A DNA stretch of 64,000 bases from CBDBDZ01 sp965204215 (GTDB taxonomy: Bacteria; Pseudomonadota; Gammaproteobacteria; Pseudomonadales; GM7GCV1): assembly GCA_965204215.1 (NCBI GenBank), contig CBDBDZ010000013.1, forward strand, positions 930,001 to 994,000, written 5' to 3'. Under the pieces are notes generated by a model. It saw only the letters and a list, made by a program, of their open reading frames with translations. It did no database searches and had not been told where the DNA came from. Positions 42,182 to 50,371 of this stretch are shown in pieces. How positions within the stretch are numbered: position 1 is the stretch's first letter; each line of letters opens with the position of its first letter. A program made the translations under genes and the position numbers.

Positions 42182-42283
42182 ATGTCTATGTTTGCCGTTG
42201 CCCTTTTGTCTGTTGGTGCTATTGGTGTGTTACTTTTAATATTAACAATTCTCCACAAACCGCAGTCAACAGCAAAAAATTGA
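42182..42283 (+). CDS. 33-residue single-helix membrane peptide (cassette)
   Basis: Begins MSMFAVALLSVGAIGVLLLI and ends HKPQSTAKN; one transmembrane helix and a basic tail. GAGG lies about 8 nt upstream of the ATG. It starts 2 nt after the preceding broken gene and ends 13 nt before attC 5, so it completes that cassette. It could be a second cistron, or a dual-gene cassette. No family known to me. Confidence 0.55.
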   Translation: MSMFAVALLSVGAIGVLLLILTILHKPQSTAKN

Positions 42284-42296
42284 CTGGTATCAATGC

Positions 42297-42355
42297 GCCT
42301 AACAAGTAGCTCTAGCGGACGCGCTAAAGCGCGCTCGCTGAGCTAAGCGTTGTGT
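42297..42355 (+). other. attC site 5
   Basis: R'' GCCTAAC (42297-42303, perfect RYYYAAC). GTAGCTC pairs with GAGCTAAG, and AGCGGACGCGC pairs with GCGCGCTCGCT around TAAA. R' reads GTTGTGT (42349-42355), one mismatch to GTTRRRY. Compact, canonical-looking attC. Confidence 0.82.
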
Positions 42356-42368
42356 TGCTGGGAAGTAT

Positions 42369-42461
42369 ATGAAACTTACGAAAATAAAATACAATGACTT
42401 AAGTTCAAAGCAGAGAGAAATATATAATTTTCAAAAGCTTGCTTCGGTATTGGCAGATTGA
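42369..42461 (+). pseudogene. Cassette gene truncated by a family-B repeat
   Basis: Encodes MKLTKIKYNDLSSKQREIYN then FQKLASVLAD and stops. This matches the N-terminus of a hypothetical protein I recall from many integron cassettes (continuing ...VLADYGF...). The frame ends where the family-B repeat begins (GAGACC at 42460), whose first bases make the TGA stop. The rest of the gene and its attC are gone. Confidence 0.7.
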
Positions 42462-42592
42462 GACCTTTGCAATAAAATTCTTTTACGCTCATACTGCGTT
42501 TTTTTGTCTCAAATGTTCATTTATTATCAGTAAACTCCGATTTTCCATGCGAAAATGCCTTGCCTGAGAGCAAGATTTTTTGCAAAGACCTC
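42460..42592. mobile_element. MITE family B, copy 2 (133 bp)
   Basis: Left end GAGACCTTTGCAATAAAA is identical to the copy at 15538; right end reads TTTTTTGCAAAGACCTC. Interior matches copy 1 with about 7 nt of net deletion. It truncates the last cassette gene and lies 39 nt upstream of the MFS gene at 42632. Confidence 0.88.
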
Positions 42593-42631
42593 AGTTCATA
42601 GTAAACCTTATAATAATACTTTCAGTTTTTT

Positions 42632-43939
42632 GTGATTAACGCTCAATCTTCTAACTATCGAAACATCGCATTGATATTATTAATGCTTGTATATGTTTTT
42701 AACTTTGTCGATAGAACCATTATTGGTATCTTGTCGCCCTATATTAAAGATGATTTAGATTTAACCTATGAACAATTAGGGCTACTCAAAGGTTTTGCTT
42801 TTGCGTTATTTTATACGGTAGTAGGTATTCCCATTGCCTGGTTGGCCGACAGGTATAATCGTGTTCGCATTGTGGCAATATCATTGACTTTGTGGAGTTT
42901 TTTTACAGCCTTATCTGGTGTTGCTACCAATTTTTTTCAAATGGCTATAATGCGCGTTGGGGTAGGGGTAGGAGAAGCTGGTGGCAGCCCGCCGTCACAT
43001 TCTATTATTTCCGATTTATTTCCTGCCAGCGAGCGAGCCAGAGCGCTAGCCATCTATTCAATGGGTATTCCTGTAGGTGTTATGTTTGCTTATTTTGTCG
43101 CTGGTGCTATGGTGGAAACTTACGGCTGGCGTAATACATTTATTGTATTGGGAGTGTCTGGTATTGTGTTGGCAGTTATTGTTGCACTACTTTTGAAAGA
43201 ACCTGTTCGCGGTCAATCCGAAGCTGTTGATAACGTTGATGCCAATACCTCTGAAGTTGCTAAAGGTTATCAAACAGTAAGTTTAGCAACCGCATTTAAG
43301 CATATGTTAAGCATTCCTTCCTGGTGGGCAATGTGCATGGGCATTACTTGGGTTTCATTTATGGCGTATGCCGTTTCAACCTGGCATATGGACTACTTAA
43401 AGCCTTCTTATCCCGATATTGATTTTGCAGTTTTAACGACTATTTTAGGGCTGTTAAACGGTTTAGTGTATGCCTTGGGGACTTATCTGGGAGGGCATAT
43501 AACCGACAAACTCGCAAAACGCGATATCCGAACTTATGGCTATGTGCCTGCCACTGCCGTATTATTGGCGTTTCCTGCTGTTATTGGTGCTTTTTGGATA
43601 GAGAGCATTACCATACACTTTGTATTAAGCGGTGTGTATTTGTTTTTAATAGGCATGTATTTAGGGCCAAGTTTTTCAATTGCTCAAAGTCTTGCACCCG
43701 TCCAGATGCGCGCTATTTCAACCGCTCTATTTTTCTTAATATTAAATTTAATTGCATTGGGGGGAGGTCCCACAACTGTCGGCTTTTTGGCGGGTTGGTT
43801 TGAAGCGGAGCACGGTCAAATTCATGCAGTGCGTTTGGCGTTAACTATTGTCAGTGTCAGTATGCTTATTTCTGTTGTCAGTTTTTGGATGGTCTCACGC
43901 TATTTGCCTAAAGATTGGAATGCAGTTCAAAATAGCTAG
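42632..43939 (+). CDS. MFS transporter, spinster-like
   Basis: 435 residues, 12 predicted helices. 'NFVDRTIIGILSPYIKDDLDLTYEQLGLLKGFAFALFYTVVGIPIAWLADRYNRVRIV' contains motif A (WLADRYNRVRI), and 'GVGVGEAGGSPPSHSIISDLFP' is typical of the spinster-type subgroup. Substrate unknown. GTG start at 42632. The region between it and a family-B repeat has a TATAAT box at 42609-42614. The stop is followed at once by a family-D repeat. Confidence 0.88.
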   Translation: MINAQSSNYRNIALILLMLVYVFNFVDRTIIGILSPYIKDDLDLTYEQLGLLKGFAFALFYTVVGIPIAWLADRYNRVRIVAISLTLWSFFTALSGVATNFFQMAIMRVGVGVGEAGGSPPSHSIISDLFPASERARALAIYSMGIPVGVMFAYFVAGAMVETYGWRNTFIVLGVSGIVLAVIVALLLKEPVRGQSEAVDNVDANTSEVAKGYQTVSLATAFKHMLSIPSWWAMCMGITWVSFMAYAVSTWHMDYLKPSYPDIDFAVLTTILGLLNGLVYALGTYLGGHITDKLAKRDIRTYGYVPATAVLLAFPAVIGAFWIESITIHFVLSGVYLFLIGMYLGPSFSIAQSLAPVQMRAISTALFFLILNLIALGGGPTTVGFLAGWFEAEHGQIHAVRLALTIVSVSMLISVVSFWMVSRYLPKDWNAVQNS

Positions 43940-43941
43940 TT

Positions 43942-44097
43942 AATTCGACATGAAAATACCGAACAAATATGTGGCACAAGGAAGTGCCGTTGACGAGTGA
44001 TAGCTCGGTCGTGAACCTTTGAAATATAAGAAAATTCGCAATATTTCAAGGGTGACAAATAAAATACGCAGGAGCGATATTTTATTGCGAGGTTAAT
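43942..44097. repeat. Repeat family D, copy 2
   Basis: 156 nt matching 6690-6857, minus a 12-nt segment in the central hairpin. It fills the whole gap between two convergent MFS genes; its last bases (GGTTAAT) include the stop of the minus-strand gene, exactly as copy 1 does with the batB stop. Confidence 0.8.
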
Positions 44098-45346
44098 AAT
44101 AACGATTTAGCTTCCAGGCGGCATAAGCTCCAATGAGACCACAACTTGATATCAATACAAAGTAAATGGAGTATGCCGTTTTCTCTGGGTAGAGAGTCAA
44201 TAAATTACTGTATATCAAAGGCAAATAAATATCAGGCGCATAGCCTATTAGTGACATAAACCCAATTGCCATGCCCTTGGCGGTAGCAGGGATGTCGCAG
44301 GCCTCTAAAGTACTCCAATAAATACCTCGAATAGCATAGGTAATTAAGCCAATTGCCATTACCAGAGCAATAATAATATTGCTTGGGGTTTGACTGGTTA
44401 ATAGTACAATACTAAGCAGGGTTGCGCTACCTGTTATCAGCATCCACATTAACACCCTTTCACACTGAAAGCGATCGCCAATAAAACCAGCGGCAACAGC
44501 TCCAATAGGACGCATCCACAATTTAGCGACTGTAATTGTACCTACCGCTACAGCTGATAATTGTAAACTCCCTTGCAAATAAGCTGAAAAAGAATAGGTC
44601 GCCCAAAATAATTGATAGCCACATAAAAGGCATATAGCAGCAAGCCACAAGCGTTTATTGCCAATAACCTGTTTGAAAGTGGCAATATCAGAGCGTTCAG
44701 ATTTTATATGTGTATCAGTGTTTGTGGTGTCAATGTCTCCCAGGGTAAAGAATACCAGAGGTGTCATCACAAGCATAAAGCTCACATACATATAGATAAC
44801 ATTTTGCAAGCTATTAGATACATTGGTTTCATCGCTATTGAGTAATAGCGCAAACAGACCGACTGCCAGTGTTGCTAAAATCGCTTCTACTAGCCCTCTG
44901 CCACCGTCTAACAGGCCAAAAAACCGGCCTTGCTCATCAGGCTTTGCTAGCAGGTTGACGCTTTTAATCAATGATGCCCAAAGTGCTAAACCAGTGGTGA
45001 TACCCCAGCCCAGAAAAATGAGTTTTACCGAGAAAAAGTCAGGGTAACTGGCAAACCAAATGCCCAGTAATGCAGTACCTGATAATGAGACTGAAATTAA
45101 ATAGCGTGCACTAATTCGATCAGCTATCCAGCCGCTGGGAAGATAGGTTACTACAAACATTATGCCCAGTAGTGAGTAGCATTCACCGAGTTGAGACGAT
45201 GTTATTCCAAGTGATTGAACCAGAGATAGTTCAAAATTTTGACGCAAATAAACTAGTGGAAAAACTGCTCCTGAGCCTAAAACAATAACCAGTAATTGAA
45301 AATATCGATACCAATTTTTTCGGTTGACAATATGGGAAGAGGACAT
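44093..45346 (-). CDS. MFS transporter
   Basis: 417 residues with 12 predicted helices. Motif A is 'SGWIADRISARYL'; a second, degenerate copy appears as 'AAGFIGDRFQCERVL' after helix 8. The large loop between helices 6 and 7 is hydrophilic ('GDIDTTNTDTHIKSERSD'). Family membership is clear, substrate is not. Convergent with the previous MFS gene and separated from it only by a family-D repeat. Confidence 0.87.
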   Translation of the reverse strand: MSSSHIVNRKNWYRYFQLLVIVLGSGAVFPLVYLRQNFELSLVQSLGITSSQLGECYSLLGIMFVVTYLPSGWIADRISARYLISVSLSGTALLGIWFASYPDFFSVKLIFLGWGITTGLALWASLIKSVNLLAKPDEQGRFFGLLDGGRGLVEAILATLAVGLFALLLNSDETNVSNSLQNVIYMYVSFMLVMTPLVFFTLGDIDTTNTDTHIKSERSDIATFKQVIGNKRLWLAAICLLCGYQLFWATYSFSAYLQGSLQLSAVAVGTITVAKLWMRPIGAVAAGFIGDRFQCERVLMWMLITGSATLLSIVLLTSQTPSNIIIALVMAIGLITYAIRGIYWSTLEACDIPATAKGMAIGFMSLIGYAPDIYLPLIYSNLLTLYPEKTAYSIYFVLISSCGLIGAYAAWKLNRYY

Positions 45347-45368
45347 AGGATAGTAGCGAATAACGTCT

Positions 45369-45550
45369 TTAAACCCAAATTATGTATTAGAAAGCGTGGC
45401 GAAGGCAAAAATGGCAATAAAACAGTGGCTCACGCAAGAAAAATAAGCGTAAACATAGCAGGGCTATAGAGAGCATTATTTTTCGAGCAAGCTGATGTTT
45501 TTGAAGTCATTTTCGGATGTAGTAGACTTCTAATACATAATTTGGGTTAA
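45369..45550. mobile_element. MITE family C, copy 2 (about 182 bp)
   Basis: Terminal repeats AAACCCAAATTATGTATTAG and its inverse with few mismatches; interior matches 16260-16441 in opposite orientation (for example AGCAAGCTGATGTTTTTGAA). It lies between the MFS gene and the zinc alcohol dehydrogenase, reaching the latter's stop codon region. Confidence 0.87.
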
Positions 45551-46635
45551 AACCTTATAATATTACGAAGTGCATTACCAGCAACTACTTCATCAATGGC
45601 GATATTAATTTGCTCCAGAGGATAGCAATGGGTGATTAGCTCGTCCAGCTTTAGAGAGCCGTTTTGGTATTGTTCAATTAACATGGGTATATCTCTATCA
45701 ATAATGGTATCGCCCATTTTACAGCCCAATAATTTTCTGCCAGTAGTAAGACTGTGAGAATCAATACTAAAGACTTTATCATCGTCGGCAGGCATACCTA
45801 CAATAACGCTGGTACCGTATTTATGAATCATCTCTAATGATTTAGAGAACATTTCGCGATTTCCAGCGGTGACAAATACATAGTCTAAGCCGCTTTCGCA
45901 TAATTGGAGTACTGCTTTTACAGGGTCTTGGCGCCGACTATTAATCACAGCAGTTGCCCCTAACTGTTTGGCAGTGGTTAATTTAGCGTCAATAATATCA
46001 ATAGCGATAATTTTTTTTGCGTTGCGTTGAACGGCTGCTTGAATGGCGTTTAGACCCAAACCGCCAGTACCAACAATCGCAACATTAGCACCTTTTGGAA
46101 TGTCGGCAACATTCACCACAGCACCATGACCAGTTAAAACGGAGCAACCCAATAGTGCCGCACTGGCTTTGGGAATGGTATGAGGAATGGCAACTACCTG
46201 GCTGTGGTGTACCACGCAATGCGTGGCAAACGCAGCGGTGCGAAACCCCTGCTCAATCACTTCTCCATCCATAGTTGAAAGTGGTGAAGGACTGGAATCT
46301 AATGCATCGCAACAAACAGGGTGTTGCTCTTTGCAAGCTGGGCAGTGACCACAGGAGCGAATTAACGTCACAACTACTGAATCATTCACGGCGATTTTAT
46401 CAACATTTTTACCTTTATCAATAACAGTGCCAGCAGCTTCATGCCCAACCACAAAGGGTTTGCCAGAACTGACCCAGTTACCTTTAATTTGTGTAATGTC
46501 GCTATGGCAAATTGAGCAAGCATCTATTTTAACTCTGACTTCATCGTCATCAGGAGGAGATAATTGCAATTGCTCAATGCCAAGAAGCTCTCCCTGTTTT
46601 CGACAGACAGCGGCTTGGATATTAATTGGTTTCAT
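45547..46635 (-). CDS. Zinc-dependent alcohol dehydrogenase
   Basis: 362 residues, MDR superfamily. Catalytic zinc ligands in 'DACSICHSDI' and 'GHEAAGTV'; structural zinc Cys cluster 'CGHCPACKEQHPVCC'; NAD fold 'VAIVGTGGLGLNAIQAA'. The layout resembles class III (glutathione-dependent formaldehyde) and related aryl/aldehyde alcohol dehydrogenases, but without their closest signature I keep it general. The upstream region carries a solo family-C repeat end. Confidence 0.9.
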   Translation of the reverse strand: MKPINIQAAVCRKQGELLGIEQLQLSPPDDDEVRVKIDACSICHSDITQIKGNWVSSGKPFVVGHEAAGTVIDKGKNVDKIAVNDSVVVTLIRSCGHCPACKEQHPVCCDALDSSPSPLSTMDGEVIEQGFRTAAFATHCVVHHSQVVAIPHTIPKASAALLGCSVLTGHGAVVNVADIPKGANVAIVGTGGLGLNAIQAAVQRNAKKIIAIDIIDAKLTTAKQLGATAVINSRRQDPVKAVLQLCESGLDYVFVTAGNREMFSKSLEMIHKYGTSVIVGMPADDDKVFSIDSHSLTTGRKLLGCKMGDTIIDRDIPMLIEQYQNGSLKLDELITHCYPLEQINIAIDEVVAGNALRNIIRF

Positions 46636-46668
46636 AAAAGGTTAGCGATTGTGGGCATATTTAAAAAT

Positions 46669-46691
46669 TCTAATGCATAATCTGGATTAAA
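46669..46691. repeat. Solo end of MITE family C
   Basis: TCTAATGCATAATCTGGATT matches a family-C terminus with one change. No partner end nearby. It lies in the gap upstream of the alcohol dehydrogenase start. Confidence 0.7.
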
Positions 46692-46762
46692 TGGTAACGC
46701 TTTAAGTGAAAGTGTTATGATATTGTTGGTTCCGCTATGGTGGGTGTCAAACACTATTAAGA

Positions 46763-47194
46763 TTAAGGTAGCGCAATAGGGTGATAATGCGGATTGTCAC
46801 GGTGTTTCCTGGAATGGTACTGCAAAAAACCTGTAGACAGTACAAGGCCTAAAATTAGTCCAATGAGTACATTAAAGTCACTTTCAAAAAAGCTACTAGC
46901 TACTCCTGCCATAATAAGCATTAACAAAAGGGGTACAATATAGAGCAAGAAGGCACTTTTGACGATTATATTTTCTTCAATACCGTATTTGATTTGTTGT
47001 CCAATATGGTAAGTTTGAATGAAAGAAGGGTTTTGCAATACTCTGACGCGATGACTTTTCCCTGATAATTTAGTCATAATGCCAGTGCCGCAACCACTGT
47101 TGACAGCGCAGTTTCCGCAGGAAGTGGTCTGAACACTTTCTACCCAGAGGCAGTCAGGTTCAATAGCGATAATGGTACCTTGCTCAATATTCAT
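46763..47194 (-). CDS. rseC: RseC/MucC-type SoxR-reducing protein
   Basis: 143 residues. Cys motif 'TTSCGNCAVNSGCGTG' near residue 30, a beta-rich cytoplasmic N-domain, then two transmembrane helices (about 78-100 and 105-122) and a short basic tail. This is the RseC architecture; RseC modulates sigmaE signalling and is linked to SoxR reduction. The usual neighbours rpoE-rseA-rseB are absent, so it is isolated here. Confidence 0.9.
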   Translation of the reverse strand: MNIEQGTIIAIEPDCLWVESVQTTSCGNCAVNSGCGTGIMTKLSGKSHRVRVLQNPSFIQTYHIGQQIKYGIEENIIVKSAFLLYIVPLLLMLIMAGVASSFFESDFNVLIGLILGLVLSTGFLQYHSRKHRDNPHYHPIALP

Positions 47195-47214
47195 AACACC
47201 ATTGTAATCAGGTG

Positions 47215-47817
47215 TTAATGTAATGCAACTTCAAACGGTAATTGGCTGGTAATTTCAGCTTCTCTATCAAGTAATTCGTCCAGACGGTGGTGGACAAGTT
47301 GCTGGTTGAAATAGTATTTTGCCAAATCGACAAAGACATTATTATGACGCTTTTCTGACTCGGTAATGATGCTATAAAAGCGTTTGAGTTTAGAGTCTGT
47401 TAGTGCGTCTGCAATTAAGCCAAAGCGTTCTGCGCCTCGAGCTTCAATAATTCCTGCGACAAGTAGTCTGTCCAGCATGTAATTATCATAATTCAATTGT
47501 GCATTTTTATTGCGAATGAGTTTGCGTACTTGTTCGATATAAACATCTTTTCTGTCAGCTTTTAGTTCTAGACCGCGTTCATAAATTATTTTGATAACAT
47601 CGCGGTAATGATTGAGCTCTTCTACTGCCAAATCGGCCATTGCCAGGACAAGCTTGGCTTTGTCCGGGTAATGAGAAATTAGTGAAACTGCCATACCAGA
47701 TGCCTTTTTTTCGGCGGCGGCATGATCGGGGAGAAATTCATCAATATTATTGACAATTAATGTTGTCCAGTCGGGTGAAGTTATATAGCGGAGAATAATA
47801 ATTTGAGAGTTTTGCAT
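47215..47817 (-). CDS. miaE: tRNA-(ms2io6A)-hydroxylase MiaE
   Basis: 200 residues from ATG at 47817; a longer frame from 47835 is open. Diiron ligands are visible in 'DLAVEELNHYRDVIKI', 'GIIEARGAERFGLIA' and 'SEKRHNNVFVDLA'. MiaE hydroxylates the isopentenyl group of ms2i6A37 in tRNA. The start codon and first residues (MQNS) lie in the end of a 140-bp family-A repeat, so the native 5' end was probably replaced. Confidence 0.9.
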   Translation of the reverse strand: MQNSQIIILRYITSPDWTTLIVNNIDEFLPDHAAAEKKASGMAVSLISHYPDKAKLVLAMADLAVEELNHYRDVIKIIYERGLELKADRKDVYIEQVRKLIRNKNAQLNYDNYMLDRLLVAGIIEARGAERFGLIADALTDSKLKRFYSIITESEKRHNNVFVDLAKYYFNQQLVHHRLDELLDREAEITSQLPFEVALH

Positions 47818-47944
47818 AGTTACTGCGCTTGTCAATACAGCGTTAAATTTTCACTCAAAATGCTCATTTACTGCCAGTAAACTCCGCTTTTTCGTTCAAA
47901 TTTGTCTTGTCTTGACATCGCTCGTGACATTATGCAAAGCTCTC
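47805..47944. mobile_element. MITE family A, copy 2 (140 bp)
   Basis: 140 bp with ends GAGAGTTTTGCATAG and TATGCAAAGCTCTC. It is flanked by a perfect 5-bp duplication, AATTT (47800-47804, 47945-47949). It covers the 5' end of miaE and the gap toward amt. Confidence 0.95.
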
Positions 47945-48005
47945 AATTTTTATAATTATCGTGGAGTTAGCCTAGAGCCTGACTTAATATTGATATAAGC
48001 ACTAG

Positions 48006-49310
48006 TTACAGACTGTAGCCACTTTCGTCGTGAAGTACATGGTCTAAACCTTCAGTTTCTTCTTCACTGTTAACTCGCAGTCCAATAAGTTTGTCTATTA
48101 TTTTTAATAATACCCAGCTGATAATTGCTGTATAGGCAATGGTGCTGACAATACCAATAAATTGAGTTTGTAGTTGAGATGACATATTCATGTTTTCCGC
48201 ATAACCGAAGCCACTAAATATTCCTAAGTTGTCAGAAGCAAATACAGCGACAAGAATACTGCCTAAAATACCGCCAACACCGTGTACAGGAAATACATCT
48301 AACGAGTCATCAATTTTTAGATGTTGCTTGATATATTGAGTGGCAAAGTAACAAACAATGCCGGCACTTAAACCAATAACGAGTGCACCAGCAGGGCCTA
48401 CAAAACCAGAGGCTGGGGTAATAGTGCCAAGACCCGCAACCATACCAGTAATAATACCTAATACTGATGGTTTACCGTGTCGAATCCATTCCATTGCTGC
48501 CCAGGAAAGAGAACCAGCAGCGGCTGAAAGGTGAGTCACCAGCATTGCCATGGTTGCATCGCTATTAGCTGCCAGTGCAGAACCTGCATTAAAACCGAAC
48601 CACCCCACCCACAGCATACCTGCGCCAGTGACAGACATAGGCAGATTATGAGGAGCCATAATGGTTTTTCCAAAGCCGTTGCGATTGCCAATAACAATAG
48701 CGGCAACCAAAGCCGCAACACCAGCAGTAATATGTACAACGAGTCCGCCAGCAAAATCCATAGTATTCATTTCTGCCAACCAGCCGCCTCCCCATACCCA
48801 GTGAGTGACAGGTGCATAAACGATTAGTAACCAAAGCATGGAAAATACAAAAATGGCAGAAAATTTAGCGCGTTCAACATAGGCGCCAACAATAAGTGCA
48901 GGAGTAATAATAGCGAATGTCATTTGGAACATGGCAAACAGCGTTTCGGGAATATCGCCAGATAAAGTATCTTTAGCAATATTCGCTAGAAAGGCATTAC
49001 TCAAATCTCCAATAAAAGCATTGCCGCCACCAAAGGCTAAACTGTAACCCAAGGCATACCATAGGATAGAAGCACCGCAAGCTATGGCAAAACATTGCAT
49101 TAACACCGACAGTACATTTTTTTTACGAACCAGGCCCGAGTAAAACAAAGCAAGACCTGGTAATGTCATGAATAGTACCAATGCAGTAGAGGTTAAAATC
49201 CAGGATGTATTGGCTTGATTTTCACTGGCCAATGTAATTGATGAAAATAGTAAAGTCAGGGTAGTAAAAAGAGCTTTGATTATGCTGATTAACAAGGAGT
49301 TAGAGTTCAT
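48006..49310 (-). CDS. amt: Ammonium transporter, Amt family
   Basis: 434 residues, 11 predicted helices after an N-terminal signal-like segment ('SIIKALFTTLTLLFSSITLA'). Conserved Amt stretches: 'LFYSGLVRKKNVLSVLMQ', 'FAGGLVVHITAGVAALVAAIVIG', 'GAGMLWVGWFGFNAGSALAA' and 'DVFPVHGVGGILGSI', the latter with a pore His. It conducts ammonium across the inner membrane. No glnK gene is adjacent, which is unusual but not rare. Confidence 0.95.
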   Translation of the reverse strand: MNSNSLLISIIKALFTTLTLLFSSITLASENQANTSWILTSTALVLFMTLPGLALFYSGLVRKKNVLSVLMQCFAIACGASILWYALGYSLAFGGGNAFIGDLSNAFLANIAKDTLSGDIPETLFAMFQMTFAIITPALIVGAYVERAKFSAIFVFSMLWLLIVYAPVTHWVWGGGWLAEMNTMDFAGGLVVHITAGVAALVAAIVIGNRNGFGKTIMAPHNLPMSVTGAGMLWVGWFGFNAGSALAANSDATMAMLVTHLSAAAGSLSWAAMEWIRHGKPSVLGIITGMVAGLGTITPASGFVGPAGALVIGLSAGIVCYFATQYIKQHLKIDDSLDVFPVHGVGGILGSILVAVFASDNLGIFSGFGYAENMNMSSQLQTQFIGIVSTIAYTAIISWVLLKIIDKLIGLRVNSEEETEGLDHVLHDESGYSL

Positions 49311-49390
49311 GGCAAGGTATCTTTTAAAAGTAATATTAGTTTTATGTATGGTAACAATAAATTATAATTATAGTTTTTTTAAATTTAAAT

Positions 49391-50371
49391 TTAAACTAAA
49401 TTAGTGAATGAAAGCAATTTATGCAGATTATTGCTGCCAGTTTTAATTTGTAATAACCTATCAACACCTACTGCCACACCAGAACAAGATGGTAGCTTAT
49501 CAACGGCTTTGATAAAGGTTTCGTCAAGGCCAAGTGTTTCAAGTCCCAGTTGCTGGCGGGTTCTTATATCGTTTTGCATTCGCTGTTTTTGGATGGTTGA
49601 ATGATTTAGTTCGAAATAACCATTAGCAATTTCAATACCATTAATCATAGCTTCAAAGCGTCTGCTAATGATTGTACCTTTCTGATTGAGTCCTAATTGA
49701 GCTAATTCACATTGATTTTGAGGAAATTCTGTAATGAAAATAAGTGTGTAGGGGTAAGTTTTGGATAGTTGTGGTGCAATGGACTGTGATAGTAGCCATT
49801 CCAACATACTATCGACAGTTAATCCTTGGGGGGACAGAGAAGTATGTTCTGTCATTAAAGGCGCTAGCTGTTGTGTTGAAACCTTATGTGGGTTAATTGA
49901 AAAAAAAAGCTCGAACAGTTCCTGGTAGCTGAATGTTAGCGTTTGCGAAATTCTAAGTGTTGTCCCGACAAAAATTTTTATTTCATCCATTAATTGATAT
50001 TCATCGCACTCTAATCGGTACCATTCAAGCATGGTAAATTCAATATTATGTCGCTGGCTGACTTCTCCTTTGCGAAACACTTTACCCATGCTATAACAAT
50101 CAGGGTAGCCAGCAGCTATTAAGCGCTTGATTAGTAGTTCGGGTGAGGTTTGCAAATACAGTGATTGATTTTCAATTTTGAAAGCATCAAGGTGTGGCGC
50201 AGTATGGGTATGAGAATAGAGTAGAGGAGTATCGACTTCCAGAATATTGAGTTGCTTAAAAAAACGTCGAATGTTTTGATAGAGTTCTGCTCTGGTTCTG
50301 GCAATAGCGATATCAGGGTTTACCTGAAAAGGAAGACCTTCTGAAGGCGCAGGATAAGAATTACTTGGCAG
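49391..50371 (-). CDS. epmA: EF-P lysine ligase EpmA (PoxA/GenX) with atypical start
   Basis: A class II lysyl-tRNA-synthetase core without anticodon domain. Clear motifs: 'IRRFFKQLNILEVDTP', 'YLQTSPELLIKRLI', 'VFRKGEVSQRHNIEFTMLEWYR' (motif 2), 'GIEIANGYFELN' and 'GVAVGVDRLLQI' (motif 3). It attaches beta-lysine to elongation factor P. The homologous region extends upstream to about PSEGLPFQVNPDIAIARTRAE, yet between the upstream stop (about 50420) and TTG at 50155 there is no ATG, GTG or TTG. CTG at 50371 would give 326 residues, the usual length, overlapping atpC by 11 nt. Confidence 0.85.
   Translation of the reverse strand: MPSNSYPAPSEGLPFQVNPDIAIARTRAELYQNIRRFFKQLNILEVDTPLLYSHTHTAPHLDAFKIENQSLYLQTSPELLIKRLIAAGYPDCYSMGKVFRKGEVSQRHNIEFTMLEWYRLECDEYQLMDEIKIFVGTTLRISQTLTFSYQELFELFFSINPHKVSTQQLAPLMTEHTSLSPQGLTVDSMLEWLLSQSIAPQLSKTYPYTLIFITEFPQNQCELAQLGLNQKGTIISRRFEAMINGIEIANGYFELNHSTIQKQRMQNDIRTRQQLGLETLGLDETFIKAVDKLPSCSGVAVGVDRLLQIKTGSNNLHKLLSFTNLV

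Larger units (their letters stand above)
40072..42460 (+). mobile_element. Integron cassette cluster without integrase (CALIN)
   Basis: Five attC-like sites in one orientation separate small genes, each gene filling its cassette. Cassette logic holds: the 6-nt start after each boundary G is complementary to the R'' box that ends the same cassette. Cassette 1 starts TTATGA and ends with TCATAAC; cassette 3 starts TTATAC and ends with GTATAAC; cassette 2 fits with one mismatch (TTATAT, ATATAAT). No integron integrase gene is in the window. The right side is degraded and is cut by a family-B repeat at 42460. Confidence 0.82.
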
